Below, one piece after another: positions 1 to 11,288 of a stretch of 64,000 nt of DNA. The notes beneath the pieces were generated by a model. The model was not told the origin of the DNA. It saw only the letters and a list, made by a program, of their open reading frames with translations, and searched no databases. A program made the translations under genes and the position numbers. The stretch covers positions 1,240,001 to 1,304,000 of the forward strand of contig JBCAQO010000009.1 in assembly GCA_039111635.1 (NCBI GenBank), in the 5' to 3' direction. The first letter of the stretch is position 1, and each line of letters starts with the position of its first letter. The stretch is from Heterobasidion occidentale (lineage: Eukaryota > Basidiomycota > Agaricomycetes > Russulales > Bondarzewiaceae).

Positions 1-54
1 CCAGCTTGTAGGCGTCGATTTGTCTGCCCTTCAGCCCCAGTCGGCCTCTTCGGC

Positions 55-2529
55 ATGTCACTTGTGAACGCTACCCTTCCTGTGGAGTAGCAGCTCAATC
101 TGCAGTCATGACCAAGCTCTCAGATCTTTCCTGGCCAACGAGTATCCGAGGGAGGTGTGGTACTTCCTCGCTTCTTTGATTTCTCTTGTCACTCTGTGCA
201 ACAACCTATCTAGGTGGATCCCGACTGCTGTGCCGAAAGACCCGGAGGATAGCCGCACGTCGCGCAAGGGCCCCATCGCGCTCCGAAGGTTCGCACTCGC
301 GATTATGAACGCATCTCGCATCGTGGCCTTTCGCTGCACTGTTCCCATTGGAGAGACCTTTTCGTTTAACGCTGCAGAATTGTTCCTTACGGCACTCTAT
401 GTTGCAATCCTGTTCGCATGGACATTGACCAACTGTGAGTCACCTCTATCTTTAGCTCTGGTACCGTGATTGATATTTGAGTATCAGCGACGACGACGGC
501 TGGTAGTAGGTATGATCCGACGTACTATTCCAATCGAGCAGCCAGCATCGCAGCAGCTCAAATGCCGCTCATCGTGGCCTAGGCATGAAAAATAACGTCA
601 TCTCTTGTGAGTATATACGACCGCCTCATTATCATGTTGCTACTCACCTTACTATCTAGTCCTCACCGGCATCAGTTTCGAGAAGGTAAGAGTTGTACCA
701 TAGAGTGACGATTGAACATGACCTCATCGCCTCTCATAGCTGAACTATCTTCACAGAATGTGCGCTCGCGCTATTGTGCCTCTCATTTGGCTTCATGTCG
801 GCGGGAGGGTCAGTTCAGATGCACTTTTATCCTGTGATATTCCTGATATTGAGACTTATTATGACTATCTACAGATCCGGCTCGGGTGAGACTTTAGTCA
901 CACTCAAAGGAACAGGCCACGTCGTTCAATCATCTCGTGCTCAGACTTGTCGCCGGTACGGCTTTAGACAATGATTATATGAGATGTGGTGCACTTGCTG
1001 CCACTTCTTTGACGCTCTTGTGCATCGTGACATTGAGACCCATTCGCCGTTTGGAGTATGAAGCCTTCTTCCTCACTCACTTGATCCTTGTTATGTGAGT
1101 GAGAACCCCACCTTCATTGTTCGCTAGTCCTAAAATACCCTAGGATCATTTTGCTCGCTGCCTTTTCCATACCAGGCAATTTCAGTGAGTTTTCTTACTA
1201 TCTCACACATACGAACTCAGGTCCCATTGATTGCAGGCGCGATCATTGTATTTGGCCATCATTCGTTCTCTGGGGTCGACAGACTACTATCGCTTTGCCG
1301 CGCGTCGTCGTCTTCATCAATCCTATTTCGGGTTCAGCCCTGGTTTGGGAACATTGGATGCGAAAGCAGAAGTCGCTGCGCCAGGGTTTGTCCGCCTGCG
1401 ACTCAGGCGCTCCAAGCACCTCCATTGGACCGCTGGACAGTGTGCTTTCCTGACCATGCCTAGTGTCTCCCTTTTGCCATTCGAGGCGCATCCTTTTACT
1501 ATAGCAAATGCGGACATGAGTCGTGAGACTCCGCTGAAAAGCCAGGAGGAAAATGGGGCAGCAAATATTCACGTTGAACAGGGGCACGATCTCATATTTC
1601 TCATAAACGCTCGGCAGGGATTCACCAGGCGGCTGATGGCTATCGCGGAGAAGGGTGGTTCCACGAAGGTGTTTGTGGATGGTCCCTACGGCACACCGCC
1701 ATGTCCGCAAGGTTTCGACACCGTCGTATTCATTGCTGGTGGGTCAGTAATTGAAATTTATGAACCCATTGACCTCAGATTGTAATAGGTGGCTCTGGCA
1801 TCACTTTCACTCTCCCATTATTCGCTGACCTCGTTCGGTGAGAGTTCACTGCTTCAGCCATGATGATATCGTTCTCATGCTATTTAAAGCCGCGCCCGCC
1901 GTGATCCCTTGACATGTCGTAAACATATCTTTGCTTGGTCCATTCGTGTTGCCAGTGCGTCATCCTATCCATCGTTCAATTCTTGATTGTGACTGGTCAT
2001 TCCAAGGTCATGTCAATCTCGTTCATGACGAACTTTTGGAGATTCTCGCCAACATGCCAGAGCAACTGGATGTGGAAATATGCATTCATATCTCGAAGGC
2101 ACGGATTGGGTCGTATCAGGGATCATATATCGACTCCGAAGTGCACCAAGAAGAAGAAAAGTTGATGTCCAAAGTCAGTCGTCTGCGCAATACGACTGTC
2201 GGCGCTGGTCGAGCGAACGTCAAGGGGATCATCGACGACGCTTGTGCTCTAGCTCGAGGAAGTGTGTCCGTCAACGGTACGTTCCATGATCTGCCTGAAC
2301 GTTTCTTGTCTTCATTCCGGAACTGTCATCCTTCGAATCCAGTCTGTGGTCCTGCTGACATGGGGAAACGTGCCCGAGCAGCCCTCCGCTCTCCGGTCAG
2401 GGGGCCCCTTGACGTTCTCAAGGGAGGTCCCAGCATCGATCTTCACATCGAACAATTCGGGATTGCTGTGAGTTGTCATGCCGCCATCGCTGACACGCGA
2501 AGGTGTGTTCATTGACGTGTTCTCAGTAG
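55..2529 (+). pseudogene. Ferric reductase (FRE family) pseudogene
   Basis: This is the remains of a membrane flavocytochrome that moves electrons from NADPH through FAD and haem to extracellular Fe(III)/Cu(II). Seen in order: membrane core exons with the haem-region motif LNYLHRM (about 740), the FAD motif HPFTIANA (about 1490), the NADP motifs VDGPYG (about 1675) and GGSGITF (about 1795), and C-terminal CGPAD (about 2350). It aligns exon by exon with the second copy at 4978-7470. It is broken. A one-base deletion at 580/581 turns a conserved ALGMKNN stretch into stop codons. Three indels lie close together at about 1275, 1302 and 1321, so WPSFVLW, the RLLSLCR segment and SYFGF fall in three different frames. 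The N-terminus also changes frame between the ATG at 55 and codon 107. The last intron (2468-2526) lies directly before the stop codon TAG. Pseudogene is the best call; clustered consensus errors are the alternative. Confidence 0.8.
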
Positions 2530-3100
2530 CAGGACAGATGTGGACCTCTGTGCGAGGTTTGCCTTTGTAGGTCATCGAGAAGGTGTTATCTCTATTTAGG
2601 CTTTACCATTCGTGTCCTGCTTCGACTTCTGGGATTCGAATATAAAGTTAGATGCCCCGATAGGTACTTGTATGCTATAGATAGATTTGAACAAGTTGCC
2701 GCACAAGGCTGCACACCGGGATGTGCTAGAAGAGAAGACTGTTTGCTTTGAGTTTGCTTGACCGGGAAGCTTGTAGTTGAACGTGTTAGCTTACAGACCA
2801 ACCTGAACATGCTTAGAGGCCTAGAGTTCTGCATAGTTACGTTGTCCCTAACTCTGGACAATCCTGATTGCGTGGTCGAAATGTCAGTATCGCTAGTCTG
2901 GAACGTGCGCTTCGAGGCCCTTCGCTTAGCGGTTGATCGACTTTGATCCAGGTCCGTCCGGGTTCAGGGGAAACGGTGTATGTCGCCGATGAGTCGAGTT
3001 TGGACATGCTCACTTCCTCTTCCTTTTCTTCATATCCTCTTGAGCGATCTTCTTCGAGATTTTGAAGCATCGATTGCGCCAGCCTATCCACACACTCAAT

Positions 3101-4517
3101 ATGTCTGGCATCGATGAGCTAGACCCAAGCTCTATTCCCGTCGAGTTCTTGAAAGAGGGCTCTGATTGGGTAGCCGCCTTCAATCCACGCGTCCAACGCG
3201 TCATGGATGTAAAGTTAGAGAATAAGCTCATTCACGACAAGTGCGTTACGGTCATCTTCATACCCATGCAAAAGCTCACAACGCTCGCTTCGTACTTAGG
3301 GTAGTCTGCAGCGTGAGGTTTTCGGAGGACACGAGATACCTCGCTGTTGGAGTTGATAATGGCGTGAGCCTGTACGACATGAGCACAGGAGGTACGATTG
3401 TGTGAGTCTTCGATCTTCAAGGTAGCTCTGTTCATCATTCATCCATTCTGATACTTCAGGTTGCCATTCGATCACGCAGCCGAAGTACCAGACCGGGATT
3501 ATGTGCGCAGCGTTTCTTTCAGCCATGATGGCAAATTCTTGGCCGCGGGATGCGAGGACAAGTCAGTTCGCGTGCGTCGGCCTGTCCTTAACCAATGCGG
3601 CTTGACGCTGACATTGTGTGCATTGAATGCAACAGGTATGGGACCTGGAGAGTAAGCAGCTTGCACACACGCTCTCTGGTCACCGTCGTGAAGTCTATGC
3701 CGTTGAATTTTCTCCCGACGGGAAAACTATTGTGTCGGGCTCGGGTGATCGTACGCTTCGTCTGTGGGATCTCACCGCCCCTTCTCCATCGGAGTCTAGT
3801 CGCACACTTGTCGTGGAAGATGACCTCAGTAAATCCGACACGGGAATCACCGCACTTGCCATCTCTCCGGATGGCGTTTTTGTAGCTTCAGGCGCGCTGG
3901 ACGGGTCGGTTCGCATATGGAATATCAAGGTGGAGGAGCCGAAGGCTATCGTTCGCTGGCAGGCGCATCAGCAAAGTGTGTACAGTGTCCGATGGGTATT
4001 GCAAGGCCAAGGTCTCGTCACCGGAAGTCTCGATCGGACGCTGAAACGGTGGGAGATCGGCGTAGTCGGGGAAAACGGAGGGAAGAGCGAGTGTGTGAAA
4101 ACAATGGTCGGCCATAGGGTGTGTATCCAAATCGCATAGACGATATGATATTGACGTTCGGAACAGGACTATGTGCTAGCGACGGCAACGGTACAGGAGG
4201 GATATATGCTTCGTGCTGCGTCAGCGTCCAGAGACGGGACTGTGCGCTTGTGGGACTTGAAGACAGGACAAGCACTGTTCTTCATACAAGGACATACGAA
4301 CACGGGTGCGTGAAAATCAAATCTATGTTTCTCGCTTAGCAGTTGATCTTGTTTCATCTGCAGTGACATCCGTTGACTTGAGCTCGGATGGAAAGTTCCT
4401 AGCATCGGGGAGTGGCGATGGCTCAGCACGCATCTGTAAGCATAGGTCTGCATAGATACATACCTGGCTAACTTTAGACACCGGCTTTAAATCGCAGGGA
4501 GCTATACCCTCATCTAA
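3101..4517 (+). CDS. Short Tup1-like WD40 repressor protein lacking the Tup_N domain
   Basis: This is a WD40 propeller of the Tup1/Groucho corepressor type. Seven exons join in frame (3101-3240, 3300-3401, 3460-3571, 3636-4118, 4167-4305, 4364-4435, 4498-4517) and give 355 residues. The protein opens with the Tup1 pre-propeller segment (LDPSSIPVEF, KEGSDWVAAFNP), followed by seven blades, several ending in WD or WN, and the C-terminal WSYTLI. In the family, Tup1 is a nuclear corepressor recruited by DNA-binding factors and held to Ssn6/Cyc8 through a glutamine-rich N-terminal tetramerisation domain. That domain is absent here: the ATG at 3101 lies just before the propeller linker and I see no coding sequence for it upstream. 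The gene sits between two ferric reductase genes. By inference it is a truncated paralogue of the genomic TUP1, perhaps a dominant-negative or local regulator. The alternative is an undetected upstream exon. Confidence 0.85.
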
Positions 4518-4977
4518 TGGAGCCTAATCAATGCTATACCCACTTCGAACTTCGTCATACTCTTCACTGGGATGTACGGTAGGCCATTTATCCCTACGGT
4601 GTTGTAAAATATATTACCCATTGCGGTCTTCGATTGCGTATAGCCGTCGAGTTTGACTCGAGTTTGTAAGACTTATTCCCTCGGCGTAGCACTGGTCAAG
4701 GCGCTGACGAAGCGTGGACTAAGTCCTCAAAACCCTGGTTGATTAAGCTTGTGAGCTGCTATCTCTACTGCCTTCACGCGTCGTTTGTGAAAGACAACGC
4801 TTGAGCTCTTTTGATACAGTGAAAATAAGGTACACTCCGCTTTCTATGGAGACATCGTAGTAGCGTATACATGCGCAGCTGCACACACACCATGGAAGGC
4901 GATCAATCTAAATGGCGACCAGTCCTACGATCTCCTGTGAGATCCTTCTAAATCAAGAAGCGGGGTCGAATAAATGT
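4518..4977. other. Spacer between convergent genes
   Basis: About 460 bp between the Tup1-like stop and the stop of the second ferric reductase. I see no coding sequence or repeat. It presumably holds the 3' ends of both transcripts. Confidence 0.5.
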
Positions 4978-7470
4978 TTACTGGACATAAGAGAAACATT
5001 AGAAGTCTCCAGCGGCTCATTGTGCAGAAACACTTACTGCGAACCCAAAGTGTTCGACAAATAGCTCAATGCTCGGACCACCTTTAAGAATGCTCAATGG
5101 GCTTGCGGCTCCAGAACGCAGAGCGCTGCGTACACGATCCGTCAAACCGGCAGGACCGCATACTAAGGTCTCGAGGCGTCAGCACTGTGACAAGGCGCCT
5201 GGAAGAAGCATGCTCACCATTCACAGACACCTCGCCTTGTGCAAGGGAGCAGGCATCCTTGAGGATATCTTCGACTTCAGGCCGCCCCTGGCTGACCTTA
5301 GTCTTTGGTAGCCGGAGCATCTTCGACATTGCCTTTTCATCCTCCTCGGTATCGGTGGTAACGGAAGATGATTCGCTGGAAAGGAGTGCAGAGTCTTCGG
5401 ATCCTGTGATATGAATGCGAACGTCGATGTTGAGGTTGGCGGGGAGATTGCTGAGTGCTTCGAGGAGGTCTCCATAGATAAGGTTGATGTGATCTGCATA
5501 CGCGCGATTACCGACTGTGCATGAGCATACGCAGAAGGTACACATACCAGGATGGCGAATTGCCCAAACGAAGACTACATTCCTCGTCACGGAAGGCTCC
5601 TTGCGAGCACGGCTGCATGATGTGTAAGTAAGTGACAATCAAGATCAACATGAAGGATGATCATGCACTTACTGTACAAGGTCAACCAATAGTGGACTCG
5701 TAAAAGTTATTCCTGAACCACCTAGAAGCGAAGTACAGTATCAGAAGGGATCATTCAGGAAACACATGGAACGCACCAGCGATAAGGACGACCGTATGGA
5801 AACCTTCAAGGCGAGGTGGAGCTCCATAAGGACCGTCGACGAATACTTTCAAAGAACCTCCGGTCCTCGCAATGTCCATAAGACGCTTCGTAAATCCTTC
5901 GCGCGTGTTGACAAGGAAAACGAGGTCCTTTCCGCTTGACGGGTGCGGATCTTCAATCGGCGCTAGGCTTTTTCGTTGACTTCTTCCGTCCTCTCGCGGC
6001 TGATGTCTGCATTCGCGATAGTGAAGGGGTGGCTCTCGAATGGAAGGGTGGAAACACCGGGCATCGTGAGAAACGCGCTCTGGGCGGCAGACCAGTGAAG
6101 GTGTTTGGGCCGTTTGAATGTGAGTCGCACGAATCCTGGTGCGGCAACCGTTGCGGTAGCATTGAATGTTCCGAGGCCAGACTTCAGTCCAAAGTATGAA
6201 TGATTGAACACAACCACGCGGCACAGCCGAATGAATCGGTCGAGAGCCCAGAGGAAGAGAGATGGCCATAGGTAATGACCCATTCTATCGAGCAAAGGGC
6301 TATCAGTCGATGCTCGCACCGGCTAAATCAATCGAGATTACGCACTCTTCCTCAGCCGCATGGAAATATCCGCCAAGTAGCATGATCCTGCGCCAAGTTG
6401 AGCGATATGTAGATCACAAAGAGGGGGGCGACGTACAGGACAAGGAGGAAATGAGCAACAAAGAAGAACTCATATCCCAGAGCGCGAATAGGTCTGAGAG
6501 ATACAATACACAGGACAGTGAATGCAGTCATCGAAAGAAGGCCTGCTTGCATCCAAGCGTTATGGAGAGTAGTATCGCCCTTCAACCTGCAATGAGAAAC
6601 ATCATCAACGTCCGCATATAGGACCAGGGACACCCGGCCTCACCCAATTTTGAACTATGAGAATGGATGACATATGAGCGACATATGAGCGACCTGAAGA
6701 GCTTGTGGACTTACTCGACCACCAGCGTGGATCCACAACAATACACAAATCACTCGAGCAGTCATACGGTGAAGATAGTTTAACTGCGCATCCCATGAGA
6801 ACAAAGCTCGAATTCAGGGTGGTACAACACGTACCCTGTCAGATCCAACTCCAGTGATGACTTACGAGAAACCATGAGATCGAGAACCAGGAAGGAAGGA
6901 AAAGGAGCAGGCTTACGAGATATGATGTTATTCTTCATTCCGAGAGCGACGACGAGCACGGTTTGAACAGACGCGATATTTCCCGCGCGGTTGGCATAGT
7001 ACGCTGGGTCATATTTGACACCAGTTGTGCTGTTAGCTGTGGAAAAAGATGTGATCGATTCGGTGGACCACAATAGGAGAATGAAAGAGCGGCTCACAGT
7101 TGATCAAAGTCCATGTAAACATAATCGTGATGTACGTCGCGGTCATGAAGACCTCAGCGAGGTTCAAGGAGAAACTGCTTCCAATCGGAATGACACAACG
7201 GAAGGCAAGGATACGACAAGCATTCACGAGGGCGACCGGCAACCGACGGAGAGAGATTGAACCTGTGGGAGACTGGCCTTGTACCTCTACATCTTTGGAG
7301 GGGGCAGCGCGCCTTCGACGCCAGGATGACAGGACAGAGACCAGGTTGAAGAGTCCAGCGAGGAATATGAAGCAAGCGACGAAGTACCAGGTCTCCTTGG
7401 GATACTCGACCGCCCTGTACTTCCGAAGAGCCCTGTCAGGGTTGACCGTTGCGAGCACCGTATCATTCAT
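4978..7470 (-). CDS. Ferric/cupric reductase, plasma membrane, with one apparent frameshift
   Basis: This is a FRE-type metalloreductase: a multi-span haem core followed by cytosolic FAD and NADPH modules, reducing Fe(III)/Cu(II) for uptake. The start is ATG at 7470 (MNDTVLATVN). About a dozen exons follow. The core carries LNYLHRM and the IVSLRPIRALGYEFFF helix, then HPFTIANAD for FAD (about 6020), VDGPYGAPP, GGSGITF (about 5730) and CGPAGL (about 5155) for NADPH. All splice sites follow the rule, including GTGCGT at about 6350 and a last intron immediately before the stop (protein ends FGFA). One break stands out: at a run of five T on the + strand (5969-5973) the frame slips between SRERTEEVNEK and APIEDPHP. 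One more base would restore it, so this is either a homopolymer consensus error or a very recent mutation. Its promoter has three iron-GATA elements. Confidence 0.85.
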
Positions 7471-7718
7471 TATGTGGAATGGACGGGGGACGAGGTCGAC
7501 CACGACTGGAGGATGAACGGAAGGGGAAGACGAGGGTAGAATGGACAAGCATGGTCGGTTTATAAGGAATGGAACGGAGGGATGCGGAGGAAATTTCAGG
7601 CGACATGGATTTGCGAGAGCAGAGAGGATTTTCCGTTGAAAATAGTGTGGTAAGAGCCGCAAAAGGGGTAACCGAGCTGGCGCAGCATGCAGTCTTAGCA
7701 GGAGGCATGCTTGGCGTT

Positions 7719-7956
7719 ATCTGATAACACCGCCGATCTTCTCAGAACCTCGACGAGATAATCCAGATTCAGCATGCATCAAAATTTCAAACGCGCACAT
7801 CTCGCAGCAGCTTGCAACCCGCTCTCTCGAATCGAGTATCGATGCTCAAAGTGAGCAAGCGCGAGAGAGAGTGTCTTGCTTTGGCACACGGAAGACGCAC
7901 CGATGATGCCCTGTGTGTCAATCGCGTCTTATCAGATCAGGTCGCTAATCAGATAA
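7719..7956 (-). promoter_or_regulatory. Three ATCWGATAA iron-GATA sites upstream of the ferric reductase
   Basis: Perfect matches to ATCWGATAA lie at 7719-7727 (ATCTGATAA, + strand), 7929-7937 (same word, - strand) and 7948-7956 (ATCAGATAA, + strand). They are about 250, 460 and 480 bp upstream of the reductase ATG at 7470. The extended motif is known as the target of SreA-type iron-sensing GATA repressors; Urbs1 is the Ustilago member of that group. By inference the reductase is shut off in iron-replete cells. Confidence 0.65.
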
Positions 7957-9644
7957 TTGACATCTAATCAAATGCCCAGCACCAACCCATCGGCAAAGCA
8001 ATCGTGCAGAAAGGACCATACATATTCTCCAGATGCGGTCGTGCACACCTGCACACAACCGTCGAGCCACGATACGTGCTGGCGCTCCTCATAAGCATGG
8101 ATTGTTCATGCTTCTGATGTTGTAGACGTGTGGAAGGAATACGATATGCTACGATATGTGACGAGCGGATTGCAAATCGACCCTCGAATCTGTGAGGTGC
8201 ATTCTAGATCGCCAAGCAGATGAGGCTGTGCCTTTGACCACTGTATTTGACACACATACCTGCTCACCTTTGTTCTCTCGCCATAAAGCGAGCTTTTAAA
8301 GGCTTTGAAGCTCCCCGTTCAGTCGCTGTTTCCTCAGGCCAATGTCAGAGCTACTGAAGCGTACCATATTCTGCGTTTGTTTATTTCCTATTGACATTTC
8401 AATTTCACTTTCGATGCTTGGTAACTGAGCCCTCGTATGCTTGTGTTCGACTGCAGTGCTGCAGGGAACCCTTCTCAAACATGCGGTCTAACATCGACTT
8501 TGTTCCTGATAGCCTAGACAAAAATCAGTATTTTACTATGAACTTGCGCAACCAGCACTCATTTTCGAGATGCACATATGCATCCAATGAAAATTTCGCA
8601 GTTCGGCATGCGGCACATGTGGAATGCATCTTGCGCGATGCTTATTCAAGTATCTATTGTGCGCGTGTGTTGACTGTTTCTGGGCCTTATGCTGCTATAC
8701 ATCCGTCTCAGATCAAGCAGTCTGAAATGTGCTGCAGTCAAGTCGACATCGAAAGAGGGTATTGCATCAAATGGGACAACGTATGGACGCGCATGGAAGA
8801 ACTGATGGAAAACCTGACCGACGATAAATTTAGAACAGCTGCAGGAAAAGCTGCGCCACATGAGACTCCTTCACGATGGCGTCGACGGTTCGATAAGTCA
8901 GTCATGCCAGGAAAGACAGTGATGTGAGAGCCGAAGACATAGATAGATGCGGCATGGCACTGGGTTCAGCGACCAATACGGGCGGGTCGCCACGCAACTC
9001 CGATCGTTGGTGTTTGCGCTCGTCGGATGCCTCCTCGTGACGCAGCGATAATTCCTGATACACGATTTCAGTCTAAGAGCAGTCCGAACAAGGCGTGTCG
9101 ACGTCTCGGCCTTCGTGACGCGTGAGGTCGGACGCCGTAGGTATGCGAGAAGCGTTGTTCCACAAGGTGCAGAGCATCTTCAAGCACGAGAAGCATGTTT
9201 ATCTTGGATAGATAATGTAGATATAGCAGGGTCTGGGTTAAAATAGGTGATGGCGCCCATACGGACTTCTGAGGTACGTCGACTCATGAGGCTCAACGGC
9301 ATGGGTACACGTACTTTGAAGCTCACCTGGAAAGTCCCGAAAGTCAGGACCATAGTGAGGTGCCGAAAGACGAATACACACGACATTCATGGTAAGATCC
9401 GTTCGATGTAGCATGATACAGTAGCGTAGAGATAGCGGCCATGCGCATCGTTCCCTCAAAAAGCGCACAGAGCCCATAGAAGTATCGTGTTCGAAAGAGT
9501 CTTGTCGAAACCAATCTCCGAGGATAGAGCTGGATTGAGCTTACAGGTCGACGACAAGAAGACGCGAAGAGACTAAAATTACAAATCACGTGTCTACATG
9601 TTTCGCCTGTTGCTGGCTTCGGCACATACTCCTCGAAAACAACC
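7957..9644. other. Long intergenic region with no convincing gene
   Basis: I see no recognisable product here. An open stretch at 8481-8927 (+, 148 residues from ATG, cysteine-containing, ending GKTVM) has no domain that I know and no clear splice partners. It could be a small lineage-specific gene or chance. The rest holds stop-rich sequence, including the likely 5' region of the mL41 gene next door. Confidence 0.35.
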
Positions 9645-10141
9645 ATGTTCCCGACGCTGGCCCGGTTTTCGAAAGCTTCACGACGTGCCCTGACACCAAA
9701 GCGTGGTAACAAGGACTTCTACAAGGGTGTGTTAGTTGGTACTCTGTGTGAAACGCTCTTACTCAGATGATACGTCTCCCCTTAGGCACACGGCAGGCCT
9801 TCCTCCCTGGTGGTCATCGTACTGGCGCGCCAGGAAAGCACGTCGTCGCCGGAAAGGCTAAGTATCGCCTTATCGACGAGAAAGTGCGCTTCTTCGTTGC
9901 ACCCCCTGTAGAGGAGATCAACAACTCCTTAGTGAGTGCTTTGTATTATACTTAGCTAGGTTAGAAGCTAAGCGCTCTGTTGCGGTCGATGGAAACGTAG
10001 CTGAAGCCATACGTGGACCTTAGTGTGAAGCTCACGACAGCACAGAAGAGAGAGGTTCTCGGCAAACTTCCGAGGGGTGGTCTGACGGGGGAGCATTACT
10101 TCGCGAAGGCACCGCGGATAGATGCTCCAGAAACCTCATGA
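9645..10141 (+). CDS. MRPL27: Mitochondrial large-subunit ribosomal protein mL41 (MRPL27 family)
   Basis: This is a structural protein of the mitochondrial 54S/39S ribosomal subunit. Three exons (9645-9726, 9786-9931, 10001-10141) join in frame to 122 residues. The diagnostic segment is LTPKRGNKDFYKG, with the intron after its final lysine codon, continued by TRQAFLPGG. The middle holds the KYRLIDEKVRFFVAPP block and the tail contains GLTGEHYF. The N-terminus (MFPTLARFSKASRRAL) is basic and hydroxylated, as expected of a mitochondrial presequence. Length fits fungal mL41 proteins. It is single-copy housekeeping and looks intact. Confidence 0.9.
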
Positions 10142-10304
10142 TAGGGCGTCGAGGATCCGGTGTTCCTGCCCTTATGTTTGCGCCCTACGCCTGCTCTAAT
10201 TCTAATGACCACTTTCTCTTGAATCAGACTTAGCTGAGCTCAGATACAGAAATCAATCGTTCGATTTCGCTGGGTAAGCTGTTTATCAATAGAATTGAGA
10301 AGAC

Positions 10305-10796
10305 ATGCAAGACAAATCTGCTACACCACGGACTCGAGAAGGCAACATGGGACGCTCGCGCGGAATGGCAGAAGTTGAGAGAAGGAAGGATAGAATGCAA
10401 CAGGCCCTGAAGAGTACGTGGTAGCTCGATAGTGACCGCACCCACACTTCGCCACCTTGCATTCCGTCTATATTCGTTTTGTCTCCCCCAACATCAGTGA
10501 GTCTCCCAAGGCAGGGTACTTCTGGCCGGCCATCAGTCCATCCTGTCGAGCGGCGTGTCGAGGGCGCAGGGAGGCCAGCCATCAGGCTCGCCGACGGCGG
10601 AAACCTGGCGCTGCTACCTTCGATGATGCATGGAGGCAGTGCGGAGAAGGCCTCGAGAGGCGTTGGGAACGGGTATGTCGTGGGCTTGCGTCCAGCCCAG
10701 AGGGTTTACCGCCTTTTCCCCGTCGTAAACTTCGCGCAGAATTGGACCCCACGCAAGGGTATCGATATGAGGTCGGATTGTAGCCCACGAGATCTA
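10305..10796 (+). CDS. Possible small unidentified gene
   Basis: From ATG 10305 an open segment rich in charge (VERRKDRMQQALK) runs to a GTACGT donor at about 10411. A second coding-looking stretch follows (ATFDDAWRQCGEGLERRWER at about 10610-10675). The exon structure in between is not certain, since more than one acceptor would keep a frame open. I recognise no family. The MITE begins 3 bp after the last possible stop (10796), so the gene's 3' end may have been supplied or cut by that insertion. Confidence 0.3.
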
Positions 10797-10798
10797 TA

Positions 10799-11114
10799 GT
10801 CTCCGTTGCTGACCTGACGCAGAAGATAGTCGTTCTGCTTCTACGAGATCCACGATTTCCATTGAGGCGATCCGCGGCGCACACTATGTATAATATGACT
10901 CCTTGTATCGTATAATTTTCCAGATGACAGAATGGGCAGGGTGCCTGGAGTTGATTCCACTATTTTTTCGCTGATGGTCGGCTGCTGAACTGTGGCCTGA
11001 AATGATGTCTTGAGAAAGGTTCTTCTATTGATTAACAAGATGATAGAAAGATTTCCTGAGGAGACGTCCTATAAGCAGAACGACTATCTTCTGCGTTAGG
11101 TCAGCAACGGAGAC
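10799..11114. mobile_element. MITE, 316 bp, 42-bp terminal inverted repeats, TA target duplication
   Basis: The left arm (10799-10840, starting GTCTCCGTTGCTGACC) and right arm (11073-11114, ending GGTCAGCAACGGAGAC) are inverted copies with one mismatch in 42. A TA dinucleotide flanks each end (10797-10798 and 11115-11116). The interior is AT-rich with no coding capacity. TA duplication plus long inverted repeats is the signature of a non-autonomous Tc1/mariner-type element. Near-identical arms suggest a fairly recent insertion. Confidence 0.9.
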
Positions 11115-11288
11115 TAGAGGAGACGGCTCGAGGACAAAAACCGAGGGACACCGCGATCACATGATTCTCACGTGTGGACAATGGTTGGTTGCAACGGCTT
11201 TCCTGGTTCAAACGATCAATTGCAGTGCTTCAAGTTTAACTTATCCTCCACCACGCTCTTTTCAAGGCGACCAACATAGGCAGTACCC

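Noticed and set aside
580..1325. Explaining the reductase frame changes by tiny introns
   Set aside because: No GT-AG pair of at least 40 nt fits the positions, and the protein match to copy 2 continues directly on each side.
5969..5973. Intron instead of frameshift in the second reductase
   Set aside because: The only GT...AG pair around the site would be 18 nt.
8481..8927. Single-exon ORF as a real gene
   Set aside because: No family, no splice signals, no supporting context; kept only as a note in the intergenic entry.
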